Shown: positions 26,236 through 37,151, counted from the first letter of the stretch. The stretch: 64,000 bases of DNA from Sphingobacterium zeae (GCF_030818895.1 NZ_JAUTBA010000001.1:2418001-2482000), one strand, 5' to 3'. Numbers and translations: made by a program. The notes: generated from the sequence alone by a model not told the origin.

Positions 26236-27339
26236 ATGGAAAATACAGTAGAAAACGCACCTGAAAAAAAAGGTACAAATAAAAAATTTACAATTGTTTT
26301 GGCTGCATTGGTCATCTTCGGAGGGGCTTATGGGGCGTATAAATATATGCATGGCCAGGCGCATGAGACTACAGACGATGCGCAGGTAGAGAAAAACATG
26401 AGCCCGATCATTCCACGGGTGGGTGGTTTTATCGCTAAAGTCTACGTAAAGGACAATGATTTGGTTAAAAAAGGGGATACGTTATTTACCATTGAGAGTC
26501 AAGACTATCAGGTTCGTGTGGACGAGGCATTAGCAGCCTTGGCAGCAGCTCAAAGTAGCTTTGATGTTTCAAAGGCAGATGTATCTGCGTCTTCGGCTAA
26601 TGTGGCGATCTCAGATGCAACGATCCAATCCAATTTAGGCAGCATCGATGCGGCACGTATTCGTGCTAAGCAAGCGAACAATGATTATATCCGCTACCAA
26701 AACTTATACAATAACCAGTCCATTACGAAACAGCAGTACGAGCAGGCATTGACTGCGAAATTGGAAGCCGACAAGCAGGTTGAAATTTTGCAACAGCAAC
26801 GCAATGCCAGTGCGTCGCAACGTAATGCAATCGTCAGTAAGACTACAGTGGCTTCAAAACAAACTTCTGTTGCTGAGGCGAATATAAAAAGAGCGAATGC
26901 ACAGCTTGAGGCGGCTAAATTGAACCTTTCTTATACCGCGGTACTTGCATCGGTTGATGGGCAGGTGTCTAACATTAAGGTTCAGCCCGGTCAAATGGTC
27001 AATCCAGGTCAATCTTTGTTCTACATTGTCGATAATATTGAAACTTGGGTCGTTGCCAACTTTAAAGAGACGCAATTGGAAAAAATGAAGCCTGGTCAAA
27101 AGGTGGGGATCAAAGTGGATGCTTATCCTAATATCGAATTTGAAGGTGAAGTAAATTCTTTCTCACCGGCGACAGGATCGCGTTTTTCTTTATTGCCGCC
27201 AGATAATGCGACTGGTAACTTTGTGAAGACTGTTCAGCGTTTACCTGTAAAAATTAAATTGACAAAAGACAATAAAGCAGAAAATGTGGCTTTGCTCAGA
27301 CCGGGCATGAATGCTGACGTAGATGTGCATGTTCAATAA
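26236..27339 (+). CDS. emrA: EmrA-type membrane-fusion protein
   Basis: 367 residues. A charged cytoplasmic tail, one membrane helix (KFTIVLAALVIFGGAYGAY, residues about 17-35), then HETTDDAQVEKNMSPIIPRV, the typical EmrA/HlyD start of the periplasmic part. Lipoyl half GGFIAKVYVKDNDLVKKGD, a long alpha-hairpin with many A/S/Q heptads, second lipoyl half YTAVLASVDGQVSNIKVQPG, and a barrel domain with WVVANFKETQLEKMKPGQ. It connects EmrB to TolC. The order TolC-EmrA-EmrB is tight: 14 bases before, 2 after. Confidence 0.9.
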   Translation: MENTVENAPEKKGTNKKFTIVLAALVIFGGAYGAYKYMHGQAHETTDDAQVEKNMSPIIPRVGGFIAKVYVKDNDLVKKGDTLFTIESQDYQVRVDEALAALAAAQSSFDVSKADVSASSANVAISDATIQSNLGSIDAARIRAKQANNDYIRYQNLYNNQSITKQQYEQALTAKLEADKQVEILQQQRNASASQRNAIVSKTTVASKQTSVAEANIKRANAQLEAAKLNLSYTAVLASVDGQVSNIKVQPGQMVNPGQSLFYIVDNIETWVVANFKETQLEKMKPGQKVGIKVDAYPNIEFEGEVNSFSPATGSRFSLLPPDNATGNFVKTVQRLPVKIKLTKDNKAENVALLRPGMNADVDVHVQ

Positions 27340-27341
27340 CT

Positions 27342-28925
27342 ATGGAAAATTTAAATCAACAAGATAGTCTGGTTGAATATGGTTTTCGACGTGTTGTAAT
27401 TACGATTACAGCGGTGCTTTGTGCGCTGTTGGAAATCGTGGATACAACCATCGTCAACGTGGCTCTGAACGACATGAAAGGTTCGTTGGGGGCGACCTTG
27501 ACCGATGTCGCTTGGGTTATTACCGCGTACGCGATCGCCAACGTAATTGTGATTCCGATGACCAGCTGGTTGTCCCAACAATTTGGACGGAGAAATTACT
27601 TTGCTGCGTCTATTATCATATTTACGGTATCTTCATTTTTATGTGGTAACGCGACCAATATTTGGGAGCTTGTTGCATTTCGTTTTATACAAGGGATGGG
27701 CGGTGGAGCTTTGTTGGTAACAGCACAAACCATCATTACAGAAAGTTATCCGAAAGAAAAACGTAGTATGGCTCAGGCCATCTATGGTATGGGGGTTATT
27801 ATTGGTCCTACATTAGGTCCTCCTTTAGGTGGATATATTATCGATAATTTCTCCTGGCCTTATATATTTTATATCAATGTGCCCTTAGGTATTATTGCTA
27901 CATTGTTGACCTTATCTTTTGTACGCAGCCCCAAATACAGCCAAAAACAATCTGCAAAGGAGGTGGATTGGTTTGGTATGATCTTTTTAATCATGTTTAT
28001 CGGTTCTCTTCAATTCGTTTTGGAGCACGGACAGCAGGATGATTGGTTTGACGATCCATTGATTTTAGGCCTATCAATCTTGTCTGTTTTCGGACTATTA
28101 TTCTTTATCTGGCGGGAACTGGTGTACGACAAACCCATTGTTAACTTGCGGGTATTGAAGGATAAGAATTTGCAGGTGGGTGTAGTGATGAGCTTTATCC
28201 TCGGTTTTGGCTTATTCGGCTCGACTTTTATTATTCCAATCTATACCCAGTCGATATTGGGATGGACGGCCACAGACGCAGGTTTGTTATTGTTGCCAAG
28301 TTCGATCATGACCGGTATCATGATGCCTTTTATAGGAAAGATGATCCAAAATGGTGTTCCTCAAAAATATATGGTTGCCGTGGGGCTTAGTATCTTTTTT
28401 GGATTCTGTTTTTGGATGTACAGTCTCATGACCAATGATACGGGATCTGAGCACATGTTTTGGCCCCTGATTCTACGTGGAGTTGGCTTAGGATTGTTGT
28501 TCGTACCTGTCATGACACTCTCACTATCGACATTACATGGTAAGTCAATTGGTGAAGGTGCTGCCTTTACAGGGATGATGCGCCAGTTGGGTGGTTCATT
28601 TGGAATTGCCTTGATCACGACATTTATTGCCCGTGATAGCCAAAAACATCGTGTTGACCTGGTTGCCAATTTAGATCCAAGTAAATTTGATGTGCAACAA
28701 CGGGTGCAACAATTGCAAATGAGTTTTCAGTCGAAAGGCTTTTCGCCTAATGAGGCGCTTGCCAAAGCGCATCAAATATTAGACATGAGTGTGATGAAGC
28801 AAGCGACCGTTTTATCTTATATGGATGTGTTTTTGTATCTCGGGGTTGTCTTTCTGATTTGTGTTCCTTTTGTATTGATGATCAAACAAGGGAAAACACA
28901 GATCGATATGTCCAGTGTACATTAG
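27342..28925 (+). CDS. emrB: EmrB-type DHA2 family MFS drug exporter
   Basis: 527 residues with about 14 membrane segments, the size of the DHA2 (14-TMS) major facilitator group. Motif C-like GMGVIIGPTLGPPLGGYI in helix 5, and LEIVDTTIVNVALNDMKGSLG in helix 1 with the D-x-T-I-V-N-V-A-L signature of drug:proton antiporters. GMGGGALLVTAQTIITE follows helix 4. It exchanges protons for hydrophobic compounds across the inner membrane. Start is 2 bases after emrA. Substrate cannot be read from the sequence. Confidence 0.92.
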   Translation: MENLNQQDSLVEYGFRRVVITITAVLCALLEIVDTTIVNVALNDMKGSLGATLTDVAWVITAYAIANVIVIPMTSWLSQQFGRRNYFAASIIIFTVSSFLCGNATNIWELVAFRFIQGMGGGALLVTAQTIITESYPKEKRSMAQAIYGMGVIIGPTLGPPLGGYIIDNFSWPYIFYINVPLGIIATLLTLSFVRSPKYSQKQSAKEVDWFGMIFLIMFIGSLQFVLEHGQQDDWFDDPLILGLSILSVFGLLFFIWRELVYDKPIVNLRVLKDKNLQVGVVMSFILGFGLFGSTFIIPIYTQSILGWTATDAGLLLLPSSIMTGIMMPFIGKMIQNGVPQKYMVAVGLSIFFGFCFWMYSLMTNDTGSEHMFWPLILRGVGLGLLFVPVMTLSLSTLHGKSIGEGAAFTGMMRQLGGSFGIALITTFIARDSQKHRVDLVANLDPSKFDVQQRVQQLQMSFQSKGFSPNEALAKAHQILDMSVMKQATVLSYMDVFLYLGVVFLICVPFVLMIKQGKTQIDMSSVH

Positions 28926-28992
28926 TATTGGATTCTTCTGCTGCGCTGTTATCATAGTGCACCATCCGTGAAGAACAATTTATCGTTCAATT

Positions 28993-29033
28993 AAAAAGTC
29001 CTCAAAAAGTGTTTAACTTTTTAAGGACTTTTT
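28993..29033. terminator. Terminator between emrB and the glycosyltransferase operon
   Basis: AAAAAGTCCT (28993-29002) pairs with AGGACTTTTT (29024-29033). An inner AAAAAGT/ACTTTTT stem continues after one mismatch, loop GTTTA. T tracts occur in both directions, fitting the convergent genes on either side. Confidence 0.85.
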
Positions 29034-29131
29034 TTATGCACCAAGCAAGCAAGTTCTCTAAACAAGGCCTTTTGAAGAGCTTTTCCGCGTGGATGACAGA
29101 TGCAGTCAACTTGATGCGGTATTACGGTCAA

Positions 29132-30286
29132 TTATTTATCTGCTGCTGTAACTAAGTCTGCAAATGATTGGCAATAGGATCTAGCCATAATATCCCAGCT
29201 ATATTGTTTTAAGGTGTTCTGTTTAAATTGTAGGCTTAGCTTTTTATAGTGGACTGGATCTGCTAAGATGGCTTGAAGTTGTTCGATCCATGCGTGTTGG
29301 TTTTCGCTTGGCAGGACAAGCCCATTGTAATTGTGTGTAACGGCGCTTGTAATTCCTTCTAATTCGGCGGCGACAACAATTGTGCCTGCTGTGGAAGCTT
29401 CTAGGCAGACGAGCCCAAAGCCTTCCATATCACCGGTCACTTCAATATTGGGCATCAAAAAGGCCTGTGCGTTGGTCAGGAGGCTTTGCAGTTGTTCGAA
29501 TGGAACTTTTCCAAGATGTTCAATTTTTTCGGGGTATGCTTTCAGTAATTTTCGGATGGCCCCTTGATCGGTGGGAAATCCTAGGAATAGGGTGATTAAA
29601 TGATTTATCTTTTTTGGTGTAAGCTGCAATAGGCGTTCTTTCCATGTCGGTTTTTGATCGAATGGCCCCACCATTAGTAATTTGAAATCGCCCTGAATCG
29701 CGGGGATGACATGTTTCATCAACCACGAGAAGCCCTTCCGCTTAACAGGGCGTCCCAAAGTGATAAAATAGGGCCTGCTTTCGCAGGTTGGTTCATTGTT
29801 TTGAGTGGAGCAGTGTATCGGATCTACACCGTTGGGTATAACAATAATTTTGGATGGATCGATACCACGTAACTGGGCGGCGTCGGCGGTGGCTTGGCTA
29901 ACCGCAATAAGCTGATCAAATGTATTAAACCGCGGTATGATCTTACGTTGAAAATAACGAAGTGGAAAAACGATATCCAGACCGTGAAGCGTGACAGCAC
30001 GTTTTAAATGGGTATATCCTTTATGAAAAGAGGCTAAGGACGCAATTAATCCATCGTTAAAGTGGATAAGCTTGATGCCGGGGTTATCGTTAATTTTGGC
30101 GAGAATGCGGCGATTCAGCTGGAAGAAGAAGGCTAAAAGAGGTTCCTTATTGTCATAGACTAAGGTGTGTACCTTCAAGTAAAGAGCTGCGGTATTGATG
30201 AGTTCAAAGCTTTGCTTTTCCATACCGCCAACACTTGGGGGATATTTGTGGCTGACAAATAGTATTTCTATTTCAGATGGGGACAT
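29132..30286 (-). CDS. Glycosyltransferase family 4 (GT-B fold)
   Basis: 384 residues. The N-terminal Rossmann domain starts EILFVSHKYPPSVGGME, the usual GT4 loop. The C-terminal donor-binding domain has PNGVDP, ITLGRPVKRKGFSWLM, and the E-x7-E-type segment MEGFGLVCLEASTAG. Such enzymes transfer a sugar from an activated nucleotide donor, retaining the anomeric configuration. It is the last gene of a three-gene minus-strand operon; its first bases overlap the flippase-like gene by 14. The acceptor is unknown. A glycolipid is suggested by the neighbours. Confidence 0.88.
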   Translation of the reverse strand: MSPSEIEILFVSHKYPPSVGGMEKQSFELINTAALYLKVHTLVYDNKEPLLAFFFQLNRRILAKINDNPGIKLIHFNDGLIASLASFHKGYTHLKRAVTLHGLDIVFPLRYFQRKIIPRFNTFDQLIAVSQATADAAQLRGIDPSKIIVIPNGVDPIHCSTQNNEPTCESRPYFITLGRPVKRKGFSWLMKHVIPAIQGDFKLLMVGPFDQKPTWKERLLQLTPKKINHLITLFLGFPTDQGAIRKLLKAYPEKIEHLGKVPFEQLQSLLTNAQAFLMPNIEVTGDMEGFGLVCLEASTAGTIVVAAELEGITSAVTHNYNGLVLPSENQHAWIEQLQAILADPVHYKKLSLQFKQNTLKQYSWDIMARSYCQSFADLVTAADK

Positions 30287-31274
30287 GAACTGGTTTCTTT
30301 TTGATGCATAGATAAAATATAAAACCCAGCGCTACCCAGATAAGCTGTCGGCCGCGACGTAATAATGAAGCACTGAGCCAAATACTACCTCCTGTAATAC
30401 CGATCATATGGAGTAGGAGCTTATTGGCGATTTCTTCAATACCCAGTTGCCCTGGAATAAAAGCACCGATGCTTTTCAGCACAATGACACTCATATCTAC
30501 TATTAAACCATGTATTGGTAGAACTGCGACACCCAAAAATTTTAGAATATAATAGAATTCAAGGCTGCCAATAATCCAATGTAGTGCAAAAAGTAAGTAA
30601 GAATACCAAAAAACCTTATTTTGATGTTTATAAAAGTCTTTTACACTCCAAAGTAGTGACTGAACATGCGCTTGTGCTTTTCCAAAAGGTGTTGCTGTTG
30701 AAGCCTTGGTTTGTGAGGGAATTTTTGCAGCTATTAACCAGTAAAGTATCAGGATCATCAAAAGGAATAAAAATAGACAGATAATATATATTATTGGGCC
30801 TGTGTAGCGTATAATTTCATTTTTTAAAGGAGAAAATACCAACCAAAGCATAGCAATCAAAAAGAGTGTCAATTGAGACAGTACGGCAGTAATACGGGAT
30901 ATTGCAACCGAATTCAATCCTTCTTTTAAAGGAATGTCATAACGGGTTATCAATTGTGCCTTTAATAAATCGCCACCGATAATGCTTGTGGGATTGAATA
31001 GTCCAACGGTTTCCCCGATTTGATGGACGGCAAAGAGTTCGAGCAGATTGACCTTCTTTTTTGCAGGGCCTAAACATATCCACCAAGCTAATGTACCTAA
31101 AAAATAGGCCGCGCAAGTTGTAAACAAAATAACGATGAAGCGATAACCAACAGAGGAGAGCTCTTTTTTCAACGCATTTAAATCGCTTTTCGCTAAAAAG
31201 ATCGTGATGGACGCCAGAATCAAAAGTAAAAAAACACCTTTGATGAGTTGGCTTGGGTTTGTTAATTTGCCCAT
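30273..31274 (-). CDS. Flippase-like membrane protein (LPG synthase transmembrane family)
   Basis: 333 residues with about eight membrane segments. The pattern LAWWICLGPAKKKVNLLELFAVHQIGETV followed by NPTSIIGGDLLKAQL in the first half, and ALHWIIGSLEFYYILKFLGV then GAFIPGQLGIEEIANKLLL in the second, is that of the lysylphosphatidylglycerol-synthase TM / AglD-like family. These proteins move or hold lipid-linked compounds in the membrane. There is no C-terminal aminoacyl-transferase domain. The gene overlaps both glycosyltransferase genes (13 and 14 bases), showing translational coupling and a shared pathway. Confidence 0.85.
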   Translation of the reverse strand: MGKLTNPSQLIKGVFLLLILASITIFLAKSDLNALKKELSSVGYRFIVILFTTCAAYFLGTLAWWICLGPAKKKVNLLELFAVHQIGETVGLFNPTSIIGGDLLKAQLITRYDIPLKEGLNSVAISRITAVLSQLTLFLIAMLWLVFSPLKNEIIRYTGPIIYIICLFLFLLMILILYWLIAAKIPSQTKASTATPFGKAQAHVQSLLWSVKDFYKHQNKVFWYSYLLFALHWIIGSLEFYYILKFLGVAVLPIHGLIVDMSVIVLKSIGAFIPGQLGIEEIANKLLLHMIGITGGSIWLSASLLRRGRQLIWVALGFIFYLCIKKKPVHVPI

Positions 31275-32437
31275 GCCAAATCGACTTCCTGTGTTTTGTC
31301 TATCAATAGTTCAATGTCATTAAAATAGCGTCCAGCTAGTCTATTCCAATCCAGTTGCCCAACATAGGATAGACCTTCAATGACGAGATTACTTTTTAAG
31401 CTTGCGTCGGAGAGAATTTTTTTGAGGTAGTAAACATATCCAGCCGCATTTTCAGGTTGACACTTAAATCCATTTTTTCCGTGCTGAATCAAGGACGCCG
31501 AGCCTCCGCCGTTGGCGATAACACAAGGAAGTCCGGATGCTAATGCTTCGACGACGACGTTTCCATACGTTTCTGAGACCGACGGAAAAACAAAGACATC
31601 GGCCGAAGCATATAAAATTGCGAGCTCATCATGGCTTTTCTTTCCTAAGAAAATGGCTTTAGGCATCTCTTGCATCGCAATTATTTTGGCTGTTCCTTCA
31701 CCGACAACAATGAAATTATAGTCGAGGTTTTGGGCATGTATCTGTTGATAGATTTCAATAAGCGTTTTAATATTTTTTTCCCAGACGATACGACTGACAA
31801 AAAGGATTGTTGGTTTGTCATTCTTTGTGATGGTCTGCAGTTGAGATAGATTCTTTTTTTGGGGGTTAAACAGAGCTGTGTCTATTCCTCTTTGCCAGAG
31901 CTTTAATCCTTCTTGTTGTAAGCCGATCTGCTGTAATTCATTTAGAATGGATTTGGTCGGTACATAGACAATATCACATTTATTGTAAAAGTTATTCATT
32001 GCTTTTTTTATCCATTGTTCAGTCGGTTTGACTAAGGGTAATATGTTTTTGAAATAATAGGCAATGTATGAAATGAAGTGTGTATGATAGATTGTAAGGA
32101 CAGGAATACCTTTCCGTTTGGCATAATTTAAAGCAAAAAAACCTAAAAGGGAAGGAGTTGCAATATGGATCATGTCGGGAGCAAATTTATCTAAAGCGAG
32201 CTCAAGTTTCTTTTTAATAAGCTGTGGAATAGCGAGACAATAATCGTCATTGACCGGTATTTTGAATGTGGGAACCTTGTAAGAATGGAAATTTCGAAAT
32301 TGCGTAGGGCCGCCGCCATAAATAAAGAAATAGTTGAATTTCTGCTGGTCTATACGGTTTATCAGCTGAAACATTGTCCGTGATGCACCGTCAAAATCCT
32401 CGACGAGTATCTCTGTAAAGAAGGCTACCTTTCTCAT
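31262..32437 (-). CDS. Glycosyltransferase family 4, mannosyl/diacylglycerol-glycosyltransferase-like
   Basis: 391 residues, first gene of the operon. VAFFTEILVEDFDGASRTMFQLI is the acceptor-side loop typical of MgtA/SqdX-like GT4 enzymes. IHIATPSLLGFFALNYAKR, YHTHFISYIAYYF and the donor domain (LFVSRIVWEKNIKTLIEIY, FVFPSVSETYGNVVVEALASGLP with the E-x7-E pair) follow. These enzymes often glycosylate lipids such as diacylglycerol or phosphatidylinositol. In a Sphingobacterium-like host the acceptor could be another lipid; this is inference. The 140 bases between it and the divergent EEP-family gene must hold both promoters; I could not assign them. Confidence 0.87.
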   Translation of the reverse strand: MRKVAFFTEILVEDFDGASRTMFQLINRIDQQKFNYFFIYGGGPTQFRNFHSYKVPTFKIPVNDDYCLAIPQLIKKKLELALDKFAPDMIHIATPSLLGFFALNYAKRKGIPVLTIYHTHFISYIAYYFKNILPLVKPTEQWIKKAMNNFYNKCDIVYVPTKSILNELQQIGLQQEGLKLWQRGIDTALFNPQKKNLSQLQTITKNDKPTILFVSRIVWEKNIKTLIEIYQQIHAQNLDYNFIVVGEGTAKIIAMQEMPKAIFLGKKSHDELAILYASADVFVFPSVSETYGNVVVEALASGLPCVIANGGGSASLIQHGKNGFKCQPENAAGYVYYLKKILSDASLKSNLVIEGLSYVGQLDWNRLAGRYFNDIELLIDKTQEVDLAWAN

Positions 32438-32583
32438 GTTATTCTTATTAGGGGTTGTATAAAAATAGTTGAAAGCTGTAACCCCTATGCTATGCAGGTA
32501 TTAACCTTTTGTCATTATAGTGTTTATAAATTATTAGTTTTTAATGATTTGTGTATAATTATTAAAAGTAGAATTAATTGAAT

Positions 32584-33627
32584 ATGATAACAGAGCTAAT
32601 GTTGGTGGAGTACCTTTGGAGTGAACAAAATATTCAGTCCATGCTATTAGATCTATTGTTCGAAAAAAAAATTAGACCCAAGGGTTTTCGAAAGATTGTC
32701 ATCTTATTTATTTGTGCGTCTGCCGGTGTTATGTTGGGCTTTAAGTTGAAGCCAAAACAACAGCCGAAGTTTAGTAATTCGGTGTATGCAGCTATGCCGG
32801 AGGCGACATACGGAAAGCTAAATTTGTTAACATACAATATAGCTGGCCTTCCTGAATTGATTTCCAGTGCTGTAACCGAGCGGTCTTCCAGTATTACGTC
32901 GATCGGCAATCGGATCAATGCGTTTGATATTGTCAATGTACAGGAGGACTTTAACTACAACAAGTTTCTTTACAGCGAAAATAAGCATAGCTACCGAACG
33001 GCAAATATGGGTGGAGTACCTTTTGGAGACGGACTGAGTACACTTTCAAAATATCCGATCGTAGAGTTTGAGCGAATAAGCTGGACCGATTGCAATGGTG
33101 CAGATTGTCTGACGCCTAAAGGCTTTTCTTATGCTCGAATTCAATTGGCCAAGGCAGTATTTATTGATGTTTATAATGTACATGCGACAGCGCAGGATGA
33201 TCAGAATGCAACGATTGCCCGGCAGAAGAATATAAATCAGCTAAAAGCCTATATCAAAAAGTATTCGGCTGGCAGACCACTTTTGATTATGGGTGACTTT
33301 AATGCACATTATGCTTACGAGCTGGATAACATCGGTTCTTTTCAGAAGGACTTAGGTTTGGTAGATGCATGGGTAAGTTTACGCAACAAAGGTGATATTC
33401 CCGGGCATAAAGTGAATTTTGAAGCGAAAACAGCATTGGAGTTGACAGAGGATTGCGAAGGTATTGATAAAATTTACTATCGCAATAACCATCTTTTGCT
33501 ATTTGAGGCAAAGAATTATCAGGTTCAAAAAAAGCTTTTTCAAAACGAAAAGGGCCAAGATTTATCCGACCATTGTGCGGTGTCCTTACAATTAGGTTGG
33601 CGTGTTGTCAAACCTTCGGTTCAGTAA
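32584..33627 (+). CDS. Membrane-anchored endonuclease/exonuclease/phosphatase (EEP) family hydrolase
   Basis: 347 residues from ATG 32584; the in-frame TTG at 32578 would add two. A cytoplasmic N-terminus, one hydrophobic segment (IVILFICASAGVMLGF, about residues 37-52), then the EEP domain: LLTYNIAGLPEL, the metal Glu in VNVQEDFN, DVYNVHATAQ, MGDFNAHY and the catalytic SDHCAV. CNGADCLTPKGFSYA resembles secreted EEP phosphodiesterases related to neutral sphingomyelinases and phospholipase-type enzymes rather than DNA nucleases. It diverges from the glycolipid-type operon. A lipid substrate is a reasonable guess, not shown. Confidence 0.75.
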   Translation: MITELMLVEYLWSEQNIQSMLLDLLFEKKIRPKGFRKIVILFICASAGVMLGFKLKPKQQPKFSNSVYAAMPEATYGKLNLLTYNIAGLPELISSAVTERSSSITSIGNRINAFDIVNVQEDFNYNKFLYSENKHSYRTANMGGVPFGDGLSTLSKYPIVEFERISWTDCNGADCLTPKGFSYARIQLAKAVFIDVYNVHATAQDDQNATIARQKNINQLKAYIKKYSAGRPLLIMGDFNAHYAYELDNIGSFQKDLGLVDAWVSLRNKGDIPGHKVNFEAKTALELTEDCEGIDKIYYRNNHLLLFEAKNYQVQKKLFQNEKGQDLSDHCAVSLQLGWRVVKPSVQ

Positions 33628-33665
33628 AGTAAAACTTTCTCAATTCTTTCATATCAATCGCGATT

Positions 33666-33691
33666 AGCACTGAACCCCTCAGTGCTTTTTT
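33666..33691 (+). terminator. Intrinsic terminator of the EEP-family gene
   Basis: AGCACTGA (33666-33673), loop ACCCC, TCAGTGCT (33679-33686) followed by T residues. Confidence 0.88.
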
Positions 33692-33701
33692 AATGGACAT
33701 C

Positions 33702-33735
33702 AAAAAAGCCCCATAAAATGAATTATGGAGCCTTT
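33702..33735 (-). terminator. Terminator of the ABC-F gene
   Basis: On the minus strand AAGGCTCCAT and ATGGGGCTTTTTT pair with two G-U wobbles around a 10-base loop, ending in six T. It lies 22 bases past the ABC-F stop. Confidence 0.7.
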
Positions 33736-33756
33736 ATTAAATTGGGATAAATTATC

Positions 33757-35412
<1,656 letters not shown>

Positions 35413-35654
35413 TTAACTATTTACGGTGATCAGTTTCAGGAGAAATTGAGGAGAGTAATGTCGGGGAAATCAACTGTTTTTAGCTTCTTTTGAAAATCTG
35501 TTTGCTGTGAAATTTCAATGGATGAATAGGATCTTTGAAATGACGTGTGAAATCCGGTAATGTGTGCAAACAATGAATTAATAAATTATAAATATTGTGT
35601 TGGTGATTTAAATTGGCTTCTTTTTTGTGGACAAGAGCTGAAATGAAATCAATT

Positions 35655-36635
35655 ATGAAAAGAAATAGAATAACCGGTGTCGTTATACTTACAGTTGCTT
35701 TTTTATTTAATATCCAAGGAGCCTCGGCTCAATTTGGAGGGCTATTGGATAAGGCAAGCAAAGCCGTTGCTTCCAAGGGAAGCAAAATGTTGGGTTTGGA
35801 TAAACTGCTAAAGGAACCAGAAGCGATCAGTACAAGTTTTGAGGATGTAAATAGGAAGGGGGAGCAAATGCCTGATTTTCAAAATACGGCTGTTTATAAA
35901 CCTTTAGAAAATTTGCAAAAGAATGGCAATGATGGTTACCTATTGGAGGCTGGACATTTTGAAATGACCAATAAGAGCTATTGCTTGAAAGCAGGTACTT
36001 ATGCGCCTTCGAAAGGTGATGGATATATGTATGCACCTACATTGGGCAAGAAGAGAGAAGTGGTCATTGCAATTTTGAAAAGTGCTGAAAAGCACCCAGA
36101 AGTTGCCCAATCTGACATACAGATGCTATTGTGGACGATCATAGCGAAGACAAAATTTATTGATTATTCGGGTCCGGTGAAAGAGACAGCCTTAAAATTG
36201 CTTACAGCTGAACAAATTTTGCATTTGGAAGGTGGTGCGCTCGGCGTTTTGCCATTCGATGTTGTCCAAAAGGCAAAAGACCAAATGCCTCCTGCAGTGC
36301 AGACAATCTTTGAAGCGGAAAATAATATTCGGCAGCTCGTTTCCTCAGGAAACTATTCGTACGCTGATTTTGAACAATATGCAATCTTAGCTGGTATGGC
36401 TGAACCTCGTACGGACGTTCCAAGTGGTATTTGGACGCTTCACCCCGATGGTTATTATGTTCGCTATTTTCCAAGTGGTTATGCGATTACCAAAGTTCAG
36501 GTGTATGTCCCTCAAGAGTTGATTACAAAATTGAATGGCAAGAAGCTTGTATACGATGCAACAGACGATATTGCATGTCCGGCAAATACGGGATCGCAAC
36601 GATTAGCACAAACGAATGAACCGATTCGTGATTAA
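35655..36635 (+). CDS. Secreted protein of unknown function
   Basis: 326 residues from the ATG that gives a clear signal peptide (MKRNRITGVVILTVAFLFNI, cleavage near ASA-Q); earlier in-frame starts at 35613 and 35643 lengthen the n-region without need. The mature part begins with FGGLLDKASKAVASKGSKML, then a mostly helical middle (EVVIAILKSAEKHPEVAQ, AEQILHLEGGAL) and ends with SGIWTLHPDGYYVRYFPSGY and a beta-rich tail. No family recognised, no catalytic motif, no cysteine pattern. It is a single gene ending at the 30-bp hairpin shared with the convergent small gene. Confidence 0.7.
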   Translation: MKRNRITGVVILTVAFLFNIQGASAQFGGLLDKASKAVASKGSKMLGLDKLLKEPEAISTSFEDVNRKGEQMPDFQNTAVYKPLENLQKNGNDGYLLEAGHFEMTNKSYCLKAGTYAPSKGDGYMYAPTLGKKREVVIAILKSAEKHPEVAQSDIQMLLWTIIAKTKFIDYSGPVKETALKLLTAEQILHLEGGALGVLPFDVVQKAKDQMPPAVQTIFEAENNIRQLVSSGNYSYADFEQYAILAGMAEPRTDVPSGIWTLHPDGYYVRYFPSGYAITKVQVYVPQELITKLNGKKLVYDATDDIACPANTGSQRLAQTNEPIRD

Positions 36636-36676
36636 GATGTGAGGCATTGAAAGGTCGATAGGAAAGAGAAGGGTAT

Positions 36677-36740
36677 AAAGAGGAAATTTAATGAATAAGG
36701 GAGATCTACTGATCTCCCTTATTCATTAAATTTCCTCTTT
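36677..36740. terminator. 30-bp perfect hairpin between convergent genes
   Basis: 36677-36706 is the exact reverse complement of 36711-36740, with the loop TACT. It begins AAAGAGGAAATTTAATGAAT and ends in the complementary ATTCATTAAATTTCCTCTTT. The stem contains the stop and last codons of the minus-strand 58-residue gene, and lies 42 bases after the stop of the plus-strand secreted protein. T-rich ends on both strands suit a bidirectional terminator, but the stem is two to three times longer than needed. Confidence 0.8.
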
Positions 36741-36895
36741 TGCCTCCTGTATAATATATAAACAATGACAATAATAGCGATGATTGCTAAAATAATGTAA
36801 TGGGAACCTGAATGTTGGGTTTTATCCTCTGTCGTCTGCGCATATGTAAAATTTGCCACGAAAAGAAGTACCATGAAAATCCACTTCTTGCACAT
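36719..36895 (-). CDS. 58-residue membrane protein with signal peptide
   Basis: ATG at 36895-36893 opens a 58-codon frame ending TAA at 36721-36719. Residues 1-20 (MCKKWIFMVLLFVANFTYAQ) are a good Sec signal peptide. A short polar stretch (TTEDKTQHSGSHY) follows, then one strongly hydrophobic helix (about residues 33-49, YIILAIIAIIVIVYILY) and a very basic tail (RRQKRKFNE). The reading is regular and the start and stop are clean, which supports a real gene. It may sit in the inner membrane with the basic tail inside. No family is recognised. It converges with the secreted protein gene. Confidence 0.6.
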   Translation of the reverse strand: MCKKWIFMVLLFVANFTYAQTTEDKTQHSGSHYIILAIIAIIVIVYILYRRQKRKFNE

Positions 36896-37151
36896 AATAA
36901 ACGGTTTATTAACTATAGTAGCAAGCTAAGTATTTTTTGCAACAAAGCCAAATTATTTCATTAAAAAATGACAAAGCTTTTTATAAAAATTTAATGTATA
37001 ATTTCTGTTTCTCCCATTTGATTTGTTAGGTTCGAAAAATAAAAGGGTAGCTACATTGGATATAACCCGGGATATCGTCGCTCGAATTCGGTAAATGGTC
37101 ATAAAAATCGTATCTTGTGAACCTTTGTAAGCGTTTTTAGATATTCAAATC

